A stretch of DNA of 64,000 bases from Psychrobacillus sp. INOP01 (GCF_018140925.1 NZ_CP073315.1:1364001-1428000); one strand, 5' to 3'. Counted from the stretch's first letter, positions 23,189 through 31,725 are shown. Numbers and translations are program-made. Notes: generated from the sequence alone by a model not told the origin.

Positions 23189-25372
23189 TTAATCGCCCAA
23201 CGGAGAAACGACAGTAGCTACGTATTCCGCTATTGCATCTATTTCTTCTGCTGTAAGTGTATCCTTAAATGCTGGCATTGCACCTTTACCATTTGTAATG
23301 CGGTCAATTACATCTTCTTTGTTTTCTGCTACTGTACTATTTTGCAAGTTTGGACCATTGTGTCCGTTTGCTCCTTGATCTCCATGACAAGCTATACAGC
23401 TATTTTTGTAGCCTGTAAGCCCTGCATCAACACTTACGGTTACTCCTGTTTCTTCTTTATCTTCTTTAGGAGCTTTATCTTTAGCAGAGGCATCAATAAC
23501 TTGCCCTTCTGGTAAAGATCCTCCTAATTTAAATGTGTAAATTTTGTCGCCATGTTTCGTTCCAGCGAGCGCATTACCAGCAGCATAAATAGAAATATAC
23601 TGTTCACCATCAATTTCATAAGTAACAGATGGGGCATTCGCACCTGCATCCATCATATATTCCCAAACTTGCTCTCCTGTTTTTGCATCGAAAGCTATTA
23701 AGCGTCCATCGTTATGACCAACAAATACTAGATTTCCAGCAGTTGTTAATACACCACTATAAGCTAGAGCATCCCATTTTTGTTGCCAAGCTATTTTATT
23801 CGTTTTTACATCAATTGCAGTAACCGTTCCTCTTGTAGGCGCATTTTGAACTGGCCCAAAAACACTTCCAAAATACGCGTCTCCTTCCTTAAACTCACTT
23901 AATTCACTTCTTTCAAATGACATGTAGTGATCATTGCCTAATACATAAAAATACTCAGTATCAGGATTGTATGCAGAAGGTGGCCAGTTTGCTCCTCCAA
24001 ACGGTCCAGGTTTAATTGTTACTGGTACATCCCAAAATGGTGTAAAAATACTACCAATTTCACCCGTAAATGCTGGTTCTAAATCGTTTTTCACGTCTTC
24101 TTCTGTTACACCTTGTGGGACAAATGAATCCCCAACTGGAAACGGTTGAGTTGCAGCCGTTTTTTGACGATCATCTTGTGGCACTGGTTTTTCATCAATC
24201 CCTACTAATGGTGTTCCATCCGCACGATCTAAGAGATAAACCCAACCAGTTTTACCTGCTTGCCCAAGACCTTTACGCATATCTCCGTCCATTTCTACAT
24301 CAAATAAAATAACTGGGTTAGTAGGATCCATATCCCAAATATCATGGTGCACTTCCTGGAAGTGCCATACATAATCTCCGTTTTCTGCATTCACTGCAAC
24401 AATAGAGTTGGCATATAGGTTATCCCCTTCACGATTACTTCCGTCTAAATCCGGAGCTGTATTACCAGTAGCAAAATAAATGTATCCTAGTTCCGGATCC
24501 ACCGCTGGTGTATTCCATACTGGCCCTCCACCTGTTAACCAAGCATCATTATCAGATGGCCAAGTATCCCCATTAATATCCGCTGGACCTGGTATTGTAT
24601 AAAAACGCCATACTTCAAAGCCTAAATCAGCATCATATGCCATCACACGACCTCGAATTCCATACTCTCCACCAGAAACGCCTGTGTAGACTTTACCATT
24701 ATAAAAAAGTGGTGCACTGGTAATGGTATAACCCTCTTCCCACTCTGCTACCACTGTTTCCCATACTAATTCGCCTGTTTTTTGGTCAAGTGCAATTAAG
24801 CGAGCGTCAAGTAATCCCACGTATACTTTACCATCACCAACAGCAACACCTCGTGTTGTCCATCCGCAACATACTGTATCCATCTCTTGTGGGATATCTG
24901 GTTTATATGACCAGATTTGTTCCCCTGTTTTGGCGTCGATAGCAAATACGTCGTTTGCCCCTGTCGCAATATACATTACACCATTCACTACTAGTGGAGT
25001 TGCTTCACCAGAGTATTTACCTTCTGCGCCAGATCCTCCTAAGCTACTAACCCAAGTTGGTTTTAAATCCCCTATATTTTCAGTAGTAATTTGGTTTAGC
25101 ATAGAATAACGTCTGTTGTAGTAATCTCCACCATGTGTTGTCCATTCTGTTGAAGCATATTTTACATCTCCATCATGACTTGATGGACTAGGTTCAACTT
25201 GGGTTTCTTTCTCTGGTTCTTCTTTTACTGATATGCTGGCATATGGAACTTCTTCGTCCCCTTCATCCAAGTTTTCAAAATTTATTACTAGATATATCAT
25301 AAAAAAAGCTACAAAAGTAATTAATGAACCTATAAAGATTAGTGCGGAAACCGATAGCCCTCTATTTCGCAT
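23189..25372 (-). CDS. Membrane-anchored PQQ-dependent quinohaemoprotein dehydrogenase
   Basis: A 727-residue alcohol-dehydrogenase-like quinoprotein fused to cytochrome c. One membrane helix (about residues 8-30) anchors it outside the cell. An eight-bladed PQQ propeller follows, with W-motif repeats such as DAKTGEQIWSYK, and the rare vicinal disulfide DTVCCGWTTRG next to the cofactor. The C-terminal cytochrome c domain has CIACH near residue 655 and the distal Met in GAMPAF. Electrons would pass from the oxidised substrate through PQQ and haem to the respiratory chain. Substrate unknown. It is monocistronic here, and no pqq biosynthesis genes are in the window. Confidence 0.88.
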   Translation of the reverse strand: MRNRGLSVSALIFIGSLITFVAFFMIYLVINFENLDEGDEEVPYASISVKEEPEKETQVEPSPSSHDGDVKYASTEWTTHGGDYYNRRYSMLNQITTENIGDLKPTWVSSLGGSGAEGKYSGEATPLVVNGVMYIATGANDVFAIDAKTGEQIWSYKPDIPQEMDTVCCGWTTRGVAVGDGKVYVGLLDARLIALDQKTGELVWETVVAEWEEGYTITSAPLFYNGKVYTGVSGGEYGIRGRVMAYDADLGFEVWRFYTIPGPADINGDTWPSDNDAWLTGGGPVWNTPAVDPELGYIYFATGNTAPDLDGSNREGDNLYANSIVAVNAENGDYVWHFQEVHHDIWDMDPTNPVILFDVEMDGDMRKGLGQAGKTGWVYLLDRADGTPLVGIDEKPVPQDDRQKTAATQPFPVGDSFVPQGVTEEDVKNDLEPAFTGEIGSIFTPFWDVPVTIKPGPFGGANWPPSAYNPDTEYFYVLGNDHYMSFERSELSEFKEGDAYFGSVFGPVQNAPTRGTVTAIDVKTNKIAWQQKWDALAYSGVLTTAGNLVFVGHNDGRLIAFDAKTGEQVWEYMMDAGANAPSVTYEIDGEQYISIYAAGNALAGTKHGDKIYTFKLGGSLPEGQVIDASAKDKAPKEDKEETGVTVSVDAGLTGYKNSCIACHGDQGANGHNGPNLQNSTVAENKEDVIDRITNGKGAMPAFKDTLTAEEIDAIAEYVATVVSPLGD

Positions 25373-25405
25373 CTGACTCTCCCTCCAACCTATTGAAATG
25401 TCCTG

Positions 25406-25550
25406 ATTAAATAGTTTATGTTTCGAATTTTAAAGAAATGTCGTCTCTTTCAAATTCTGAGTAAGAAAATCGCAAGAGCCCTTTAAGATCAAAACCTAAT
25501 TCCTTCTGTTTCCGGATTGCTTTGGACTGACTTAGGCTACATCATTACCG
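25406..25550. other. Upstream region of the PQQ dehydrogenase gene
   Basis: The gap 25373-25977 is about 605 bp. This first part should hold the dehydrogenase promoter, but no pair of good -35/-10 hexamers could be settled on. The rest of the gap is taken by the long hairpin, a GC-rich repeat and the aminotransferase terminator. Confidence 0.4.
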
Positions 25551-25605
25551 AGAACCTTAAGTAGAGGGTCGTGACGAAGTCACGACCCTCTATTTAAGGT
25601 TCTCC
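25551..25605. repeat. Long near-perfect inverted repeat (26-bp stem, 3-nt loop)
   Basis: GAGAACCTTAA and GTAGAGGGTCGTGAC run into a GAA loop and are mirrored by GTCACGACCCTCTA and TTTAAGGTTCTC. The single mismatch is a G against T. There is no T-run on either side, so it is not a typical terminator. It could be a cruciform or RNA stem, or a miniature element. Confidence 0.8.
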
Positions 25606-25724
25606 AGTGGCGCTTTCCCTCGCCCTCCTACAAAGGTCAAGGGCGTACCCTTAACTTAAACTAATACTATTATCTTAACGATAGGCTATGCTAAATCTTA
25701 TTCTTAGTACTACTCACTTAATTG

Positions 25725-25855
25725 ATTGCAGTGAAAGGCGGCGACTCCAGCGGGATGAGTGAGACAACACAACGAACGCGGAGCGGCGGTGATTGCTCAT
25801 CGCTCACCCAGTGGAAAGCGTCCGCCTGAAACGGAAATCCTGCGGTAACTTTTAA
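25725..25855 (+). repeat. GC-rich interspersed repeat of Bacillaceae type
   Basis: The stretch starts GTGAAAGGCGGCGACTCCAG and ends GAAAGCGTCCGCCTGAAACG plus GAAATC. Its two ends can pair (GGCGGCG with CGTCCGCC). It is much more GC-rich than its surroundings. From memory this ending is common as a dispersed repeat in Bacillaceae and Planococcaceae genomes. A truncated copy in the opposite orientation lies at 63468-63500 in this window. Confidence 0.7.
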
Positions 25856-25925
25856 TAGCTACTCTTCAAGGTACCAGGAACACTGGATTCATAAGAAGCA
25901 AAATTTCATATCCTCTGATTCTTAC

Positions 25926-25965
25926 AAAAAAACTGTTCCAGAGTTTAGACTCTTGAACAGTTTTC
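25926..25965 (-). terminator. Terminator after the aminotransferase gene
   Basis: On the minus strand AAACTGTTC and AGAGT pair with ACTCT and GAACAGTTT, followed by a T-run. Confidence 0.9.
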
Positions 25966-25977
25966 TTTATCGAACTC

Positions 25978-27258
25978 TTATTTAGTTAAATCCTTGCAAC
26001 CTTCATAGATTAGATCAAATAACTCTTGAATATCATTTTCTTCTACACAGGAGAATGCTACTCGGATGTCTGTTTTGTTGCTTGCGATTACACCTACACC
26101 GTATTGATCGAGTAAATGTAGTCGTAACGTTTCAGCATCTAGGGTATTTAACTTCAAGCACATAAAGTATCCTGAGTTAAATGGATAATAAGTCCAATGC
26201 TGTGCGTATTTTTCATCCGCTAAGACTTGCTTCGTTTTTACAGCTCTTCCTTGCATGATTTGGAATTTCTCTTCTTTTTCTTGTAAAAAATCTTCGGATT
26301 GAAGTGATTCCAAAAGAATTGTCTGAGAAATATGAGACCCACTTGAAACAGTACCACGAATGATGCCCTTCGTTTTTTGCTCTAAAGCATCTAGTGTGTC
26401 TGGAGCCGCTGCGTATGTGATGAACCCAACGCGTAATCCCCAAACGTAGTTTTCTTTCGTGGCACCATCAATTTTTACTGGCAAAATATTCACATGGCTG
26501 TCTGCAAGTAAACCGAACAATGATTCTTTAATAGAATCCTCATAGAATAGCCCGAAATAAGCATCATCTAGTAAAACAACTAATTTCAAGCCACCTTCAG
26601 CAGTATCCTTCAACACTTGGACGATTGCTTCTGCTTCTTCTACAGAAGGAGTAAAACCAGTAGGATTGTTAGGGAAGTTCAACAAAACAATCGCTTTTTC
26701 CGTTTGCTTAGCAAGTGTTTCACGGAAAGCTTCCACATGGAAACCACCAGCCTCGTTGAATAGAGGGAAAGTTTCGACACGTCCTCCTCTTCTTATTTGG
26801 AATACTGTATTGTAATTACCCCAGTATTGCTGCGGTGTTACTAACACGTCTCCAGCGTCCATGAACAAATCTGCCGCGATACTTAAACCATGTGTTAGTG
26901 CACTAGTTATAATCGGTGTACCAATCGATTTACCTTTCATTGAAGGGTTGTCTACTAAAAGCTTTTCCTTCCATAAAGACCGTAAAGTCTCCTTACCCTG
27001 TGGAGCGGCATATGGATATATATCATTTGGTTTATAATCTAATTTCTTTTGTATATGGCGAAAATGCATTGGTTCACCATTTTCTGTTGCGATTCCAATG
27101 GTAGCATTAAAACGATGTGCTTTTTTCCCTGCTTCTGCACTTTGACTTAAAATACCTTTTGGATAATACAAGTTTTTCCCTAAGTCCGATAACATATTAT
27201 AAATAACTGGATTTTCTTTTTGTATTTTCTCGTTTAATTGCGTTGCTAAAGCATTCAT
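25978..27258 (-). CDS. PLP-dependent aminotransferase, class I/II
   Basis: A 426-residue fold-type I aminotransferase. Visible are the substrate/cofactor segments NFPNNPTGF (PLP-contact Asn) and LLDDAYFGLFYED (Asp holding the pyridine nitrogen). The Schiff-base Lys is in DGATKENYVWGLRVGF, with the phosphate-binding Arg in the same run. It resembles aromatic amino-acid aminotransferases, but the substrate cannot be read off. It stands alone between its own terminator and exoA, with a GGAGG site before the ATG. Confidence 0.82.
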   Translation of the reverse strand: MNALATQLNEKIQKENPVIYNMLSDLGKNLYYPKGILSQSAEAGKKAHRFNATIGIATENGEPMHFRHIQKKLDYKPNDIYPYAAPQGKETLRSLWKEKLLVDNPSMKGKSIGTPIITSALTHGLSIAADLFMDAGDVLVTPQQYWGNYNTVFQIRRGGRVETFPLFNEAGGFHVEAFRETLAKQTEKAIVLLNFPNNPTGFTPSVEEAEAIVQVLKDTAEGGLKLVVLLDDAYFGLFYEDSIKESLFGLLADSHVNILPVKIDGATKENYVWGLRVGFITYAAAPDTLDALEQKTKGIIRGTVSSGSHISQTILLESLQSEDFLQEKEEKFQIMQGRAVKTKQVLADEKYAQHWTYYPFNSGYFMCLKLNTLDAETLRLHLLDQYGVGVIASNKTDIRVAFSCVEENDIQELFDLIYEGCKDLTK

Positions 27259-27360
27259 CTATTGGTACCTCCAAAATAATTGATTTAAAAGTATTGTACT
27301 CTATTTGACTAAAGTATTATACCCCTTCATAAAATATATTAACATCGCAGAATTTAGCCC

Positions 27361-28113
27361 TTACTTTAGCTCCAAAATAACCGGACAATGATCACTTCCG
27401 AATACTAGAGAGTCAATGGAAGCATCCTTCAATAATGGAGTTAGCTTATCAGAGGCAATGAAGTAATCGATTCTCCAGCCAATGTTACGTTCCCTTACAG
27501 TATTCATATAGGACCACCAGCTATAGGCACCTTCTGCTTCCGGATAAAAATAACGATATGTATCTACGAATCCCTCTGCAAGTAAATCCGTCATCTTGCC
27601 ACGTTCCTCATCCGTAAATCCAGAGTTCCCTCTATTAGATTTTGCGTTTTTCAAATCTATTTCGCCATGAGCCACATTTAAATCCCCACACATAATTACA
27701 GGTTTTATAGCATCTAGCGTCTTCAAGTATGTCCGCATTTCGTCTTCCCAATCCAGTCGATACGGAAGTCTTGTTAGATCTCGTTTAGCATTTGGCGTAT
27801 ATACATTCACCAAATAGAATTGGTCATACTCAAGCGTAATAATTCTACCTTCGTCCTCTGAATCATTATCTCCCACACCATATTTCACAGAAAGTGGTTT
27901 TACCTTCGTAAACACTGCTGTTCCAGAATACCCCTTTTTCAAAGCATAGTTCCAGTACTGTTCATACCCATCTAATGAGAGCTCTATTTGACCTACCTGC
28001 AGCTTCGTTTCTTGCAAACAAAAAATGTCAGCGTTTACTTCATTAAAGTATTCTAGAAATCCTTTTTTCACGCAGGCTCTTAAGCCATTCACATTCCATG
28101 AAACCAACTTCAT
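27361..28113 (-). CDS. exoA: Exodeoxyribonuclease III / AP endonuclease
   Basis: ExoA cuts DNA at abasic sites and trims 3' blocked ends in base excision repair. The 250-residue protein has all EEP-nuclease motifs: SWNVNGLRA (Asn), LQETKL (metal-binding Glu), GDLNVAHGEIDLKNAK (Asp/Asn), and GSDHCPVILEL at the C-terminus (catalytic Asp-His). The length equals B. subtilis ExoA. The start is preceded by GGAGG. Confidence 0.95.
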   Translation of the reverse strand: MKLVSWNVNGLRACVKKGFLEYFNEVNADIFCLQETKLQVGQIELSLDGYEQYWNYALKKGYSGTAVFTKVKPLSVKYGVGDNDSEDEGRIITLEYDQFYLVNVYTPNAKRDLTRLPYRLDWEDEMRTYLKTLDAIKPVIMCGDLNVAHGEIDLKNAKSNRGNSGFTDEERGKMTDLLAEGFVDTYRYFYPEAEGAYSWWSYMNTVRERNIGWRIDYFIASDKLTPLLKDASIDSLVFGSDHCPVILELK

Positions 28114-28316
28114 ATTACTTCCTCCAAAATTGAAACCTATGTAACTAGTTTTATGTTAATCATAACAAAATCTAAGTTCAATGAAAAATTGCGAATAGCC
28201 AAATAAAAAATACGCAGAATGAAATGAGCAAACAATTAGACATATAGCTTAGATTGGAGTATATTTATCTCGTATTCAAGATATTCACATTATAGGCACA
28301 AGAGAGGGAGATTATA

Positions 28317-29102
28317 ATGAGTAAACGTTTTGAAGGTCAAGTTGTTTTAATAACAGGAGCAGGTTCTGGATTAGGACGAGCTGCAGCACTACAAGTAGCT
28401 CAAGAAGGAGCAAATCTCTCATTAGTAGATTTAAACCAAGAGGCTTTAGAAGAAACTAAAAAACAAATCTTAGAAGCTGCACCAGAAGCAGAAACACTAT
28501 TAATCACTGCAAACGTAGCGGATGAAGCAGCTGTAAAAAGCTATGTAGATGAAACAGTTAGTAAATTCGAGCGCATTGATGGGTTCTTTAACAATGCAGG
28601 GATTGAAGGAAAACAAAACCTTACTGAAGATTTCAGCGCCGAAGAATTTGGAAAAGTTGTTAGCGTAAACTTAAATGGTGTATTTTATGGTATGAAATAT
28701 GTATTAGCCGTAATGAAAAAACAAGGATCTGGATCAATCGTAAACACTGCTTCAGTTGGTGGTATCCGTGGAGTTGGCAATCAATCCGGATATGCAGCAA
28801 GTAAGCACGGTGTTGTTGGCTTAACACGAAACTCAGCAATCGAGTACGGTCAATATGGTGTCAGCATAAAAGCAATCGCACCTGGTGCAATAATGACTCC
28901 AATGGTAGAAGGCTCCTTAAGACAAATAGGTGGAGACAATTGGGAAGAAGTAGGTAAAGAATTTGTTCAACCAAATCCAATGAAACGCTTCGGAAAACCT
29001 GAAGAAGTTGGATACTTAGTAGCCTTTTTACTATCTAACCAAGCAAACTTTATCAATGCCGCAGTTATTCCGATTGATGGTGGCCAATCTTATAAATATT
29101 GA
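28317..29102 (+). CDS. Short-chain dehydrogenase/reductase
   Basis: A 261-residue classical SDR. It shows TGAGSGLG (NAD(P) loop, residues 13-20), Asp at the end of strand 2 (LVDLN, favouring NAD), NNAG, catalytic Ser (TASVGG), YAASKHG (Tyr-x3-Lys), PGAI, and the closing DGGQS. The substrate is not identifiable; similar proteins are annotated as glucose or 3-oxoacyl reductases. It has an AGAGGGAG site and ends in a strong terminator. Confidence 0.88.
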   Translation: MSKRFEGQVVLITGAGSGLGRAAALQVAQEGANLSLVDLNQEALEETKKQILEAAPEAETLLITANVADEAAVKSYVDETVSKFERIDGFFNNAGIEGKQNLTEDFSAEEFGKVVSVNLNGVFYGMKYVLAVMKKQGSGSIVNTASVGGIRGVGNQSGYAASKHGVVGLTRNSAIEYGQYGVSIKAIAPGAIMTPMVEGSLRQIGGDNWEEVGKEFVQPNPMKRFGKPEEVGYLVAFLLSNQANFINAAVIPIDGGQSYKY

Positions 29103-29115
29103 TTTGAATTAATTT

Positions 29116-29155
29116 GAAAGAGTGAGTCACAAAAGTGACTCACTCTTTCTTTTTA
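29116..29155. terminator. Terminator shared by the SDR gene and a convergent small ORF
   Basis: GAAAGAGTGAGTCAC pairs perfectly with GTGACTCACTCTTTC around AAAA, followed by a T-run on the plus strand and an A/T-rich stretch on the other. The last codons of the small minus-strand ORF lie within the stem. Confidence 0.93.
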
Positions 29156-29247
29156 CTAAACCTCAATAATACAAATATCGCGAGTGCCAGTACAAATAAC
29201 CCAAACAAAATAACCAATGAGATAGCTCCAAATACAAGTAAACTCAT
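29140..29247 (-). CDS. Small single-span membrane protein (35 aa)
   Basis: The ATG at 29247 stands 6-7 bp after a strong AAAGGAGGA site. The product is MSLLVFGAISLVILFGLFVL followed by ALAIFVLLRFSKKKE: one hydrophobic helix and a positively charged tail, so the tail should face the cytoplasm. The stop codon lies inside the convergent terminator stem. Too short for most gene callers. No relative is recognised, but the strong site and clean helix-plus-tail composition argue for a real gene. Confidence 0.62.
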   Translation of the reverse strand: MSLLVFGAISLVILFGLFVLALAIFVLLRFSKKKE

Positions 29248-29367
29248 AAACATCCTCCTTTGGTGCTTTCATTCCTTTAATTATATTTCTTTATCGGAAA
29301 TGTGCAAGGAGCCATGAGAAATAAGCGTCTGTTTTAGTTATTAGCCCGAGAACCATGCAACCTCTAA

Positions 29368-30723
29368 TTAGCTACCAAATAAATCATTCAAGGATTCGCT
29401 CATGGTTGGATGGGTAAAGATTGTGTCACGTAAAAATGTGGAGGGCAATCTCGCCTCCATTGCCACTTTTACTACATTAATCATTTCACTTGATTCAGCA
29501 CAAAAAAGTGTGCAGCCAAGTATTTCATTTGTTTTTGGATCGATTAAAGCCTTTAACAGTCCTTCTGTTTTCTCCAAAATTCGAGCTCTTGGAATTCCAG
29601 CTGCTGGTATTGACAATACTTTGTATTCAATTCCTTTTTCCTTTGCCATTTTTTCATTGAGCCCGACATGAGAAAGTATAGGATCAATGAAAACGGAGTA
29701 TGGGATGTTAGTACGATCTTTTTTTGTATAGGAGCCATCTCCGAAAAGCTGATCCTTTACAATTCGGAAGTCATCTAGTGAGATATAGGTAAATTGTGGT
29801 CCCCCATTGACATCACCCAAAGCCCAAATATTTTTAGCTGTCGTTTTTAATGCGTCATCCACTACAACAGCTCCACGATCATTCACTTCCACTGAAGTGT
29901 TTTCTAATCCTAAGTTTTCCGTGTTTGGCTTTCTCCCAGTCGCAAGAAGTATAGCATTCCCATACACTTCACGATTCGAATCGCCTTCTTTGTATGTGAC
30001 AATTACTCCTCCGTCTTTATTTTTTACGGACTTTACTTTACTATTTGGCACAATTTTAACACTTTTTGCTTCTAATACTTTTTTAGCTTCTTCCGCAATA
30101 TCCTTATCTTCTTTCGGTAGAAACTCTTCATTGCCATCTATGACTGTCACCTCTGACCCAAAATTTGCGTACATCGATGCAAACTCTAATCCTATGTACC
30201 CACCACCAATAATAATTAGTTTTTCAGGAAGCTGCTCCAACTCTTGTAAAGTTGTGGAATCGTATATAAAATCAGTATTTTCCAATCCGTCGATTGGCGG
30301 CACAATTGGTGATGCACCAGTGTTTATGAAAATCTGTTCTGCGATAATTTCAATTTGTTCCTCTTCTGTTTTCACTTGTATTTTTTCATCATTTAAGAAA
30401 GTTGCTTCTCCCGTAATTACCATTATATTCTGCTGGTCATCCAGCATATGAAAGTTTTTATTTCGCAATAAAGAAGTCAGCTCATCTTTTTGATGAACCG
30501 CATTTGTAAAATATTCCTCTCTAGCTGTGTTGGAATATTTTCTGTTATCCGCAGAATGAACAAGCGATTTGGTTGGTATGCACGCAATATTTATACATGT
30601 TCCTCCATACATTTTTGAGGACTTCTCAATCACCGCAACCGTCTTATCATTTTTTGCAAGCTCAGTTGCTAAAGTTTTCCCACCTTTACCAAAGCCAATA
30701 ATAACTGCATCAAATTTTTTCAT
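29368..30723 (-). CDS. RclA/MerA-type flavoprotein disulfide reductase
   Basis: A 451-residue pyridine nucleotide-disulfide oxidoreductase. It has the FAD motif GFGKGGKTLA, the redox pair in YGGTCINIACIPTKSL, the NAD(P) motif IIGGGYIGLEFASMY near residue 165, the second FAD segment WALGDVNGG, and the C-terminal THPTMSESLNDLF. The spacing and C-terminus resemble E. coli RclA (YkgC), a hypothiocyanous acid reductase, better than lipoamide or mercuric reductase. An oxidant defence role is inferred. Start chosen at 30723, six bases after GGGAGG. Confidence 0.82.
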   Translation of the reverse strand: MKKFDAVIIGFGKGGKTLATELAKNDKTVAVIEKSSKMYGGTCINIACIPTKSLVHSADNRKYSNTAREEYFTNAVHQKDELTSLLRNKNFHMLDDQQNIMVITGEATFLNDEKIQVKTEEEQIEIIAEQIFINTGASPIVPPIDGLENTDFIYDSTTLQELEQLPEKLIIIGGGYIGLEFASMYANFGSEVTVIDGNEEFLPKEDKDIAEEAKKVLEAKSVKIVPNSKVKSVKNKDGGVIVTYKEGDSNREVYGNAILLATGRKPNTENLGLENTSVEVNDRGAVVVDDALKTTAKNIWALGDVNGGPQFTYISLDDFRIVKDQLFGDGSYTKKDRTNIPYSVFIDPILSHVGLNEKMAKEKGIEYKVLSIPAAGIPRARILEKTEGLLKALIDPKTNEILGCTLFCAESSEMINVVKVAMEARLPSTFLRDTIFTHPTMSESLNDLFGS

Positions 30724-30867
30724 TATAAAACCTCCCATTTAATCTATTTCCTTCATCCGCTCTATGTAAACTCAACGATTATAACTATTAGAGATAAAAA
30801 AGGATTGTCCTCTTGGCTAGACAACCAAAAAGACAGTCCATTCTCATCAAATACGCCTCGGCGTATT

Positions 30868-30941
30868 GCTTCCGCTTCACCTTGTTCAGCTCCGCAGAAA
30901 AAATAATGCTTCCGCTTCACTTTGTTCAGCTCCGCAGAAAA
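30868..30941 (+). repeat. Tandem direct repeat of about 32 bp
   Basis: GCTTCCGCTTCACCTTGTTC plus AGCTCCGCAGAAAA is followed six bases later by GCTTCCGCTTCACTTTGTTC plus AGCTCCGCAGAAAA, with one difference. The block is preceded by a small palindrome ATACGCCTCGGCGTAT at 30851-30866. It leads directly into the multi-hairpin element. Confidence 0.8.
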
Positions 30942-30944
30942 CAG

Positions 30945-31185
30945 TGCGCCCAGATTTTTATCGAACTCGCTCGATAAATTCCTCTAAAAATCTGTGGCAT
31001 CCCCCGGAGGCTTTGGGCCAACAGGAAGTTGGTCACTCAGGCGTTGCCGCAGGGTGCGGTGAACTTAGCCAGAGTTCCTCGTTCAGCAGGGGTTTGTAGA
31101 CCCCACTGATTTGTATACATACTTTGCATTCATCTCATCACTTATAAGAAGTGGGAGACTTCTGCTCCTGTGTAAGATCGTCGCA
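30945..31185 (+). repeat. Multi-hairpin non-coding element, possibly a transposon end or guide-RNA remnant
   Basis: Successive hairpins on the plus strand are: CAGATTTTT...AAAAATCTG, CCAAC-AGGAA-GTTGG, CCGCA-GGG-TGCGG, GGGGTT-TGTA-GACCCC inside CAG...CTG, and finally AGAAGT-GGG-AGACTTCT. There is no open gene. The series resembles the structured 3' end of IS200/IS605 tnpB elements, where the guide-RNA scaffold overlaps the end of tnpB. No tnpB body is present, however. A dispersed structured repeat is the alternative. It fills the centre of the gap 30724-31725. Confidence 0.45.
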
Positions 31186-31435
31186 AAAAAACATTTGCTG
31201 AATGAAATTAGACGTTTACTTTAGAATTAGTATTTATACTACTGCATCAAAGTAAAATCAATGAGTTAATTTTCAAAAAAATAAATTAGTTTTCCCTTTG
31301 TAGTAAACAGTAATAAAAAAAAGCAAGATTTCCTTATGGATTTCTCGCTTTTTTATTCTTTCCTAGGAATAATGTGGGATTAGTTATTGAAACATATTTG
31401 TTACACTCTAACCTCCAAGGGAAAAGTCCTATAAA

Positions 31436-31543
31436 AAGCTAACCATTGTTCCAACGATTATTAGCATCGTTGAAGGACAATATGGTCAAGAACTAGAAAT
31501 ACTAGAAAACTTATCATATAGATTTGATTTAACTCAGCCATAG
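31436..31543 (+). pseudogene. Possible 3' fragment of a lost gene
   Basis: An open run of 35 codons ending in TAG encodes KLTIVPTIISIVEGQYGQEL followed by EILENLSYRFDLTQP. The composition is protein-like, but it has no start codon or ribosome binding site and is closed upstream by TAA. It may be the decayed end of a gene. No family was recognised. Confidence 0.25.
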
Positions 31544-31687
31544 GAATTGTAATATATCAACTGAAAGGGCATGACTTCAAAAGTTATGTTCTTTTTCAAT
31601 ATAATTTCCCCCACTCAAACGATACGAACGCCCTGATTAGGTATCAAGCGAAAAAATTTTAGTGATTCACTCGCAAGTGAACGCTAC

Positions 31688-31724
31688 AAACCCCACTTCT
31701 AGTCGTTAGAAGTGGGGTTTTACT
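31688..31724 (-). terminator. Terminator after the catalase gene
   Basis: On the minus strand AAACCCCACTTC pairs with GAAGTGGGGTTT around TAACGACTA, directly after the stop codon. The T-run is short. Confidence 0.85.
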
Positions 31725-31725
31725 A

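Noticed and set aside
29807-30451. 214-codon plus-strand frame opposite the flavoprotein gene
   Set aside because: It is an antisense shadow of a gene with clear FAD and NAD motifs, and is Ser/Phe-rich as expected for such shadows.
30866-31099. 77-codon plus-strand frame in the structured element
   Set aside because: The sequence is made of hairpins and the tandem repeat and has no ribosome binding site. The tail resembles a TnpB end, but there is no catalytic domain, so it is described as an element and not as a gene.
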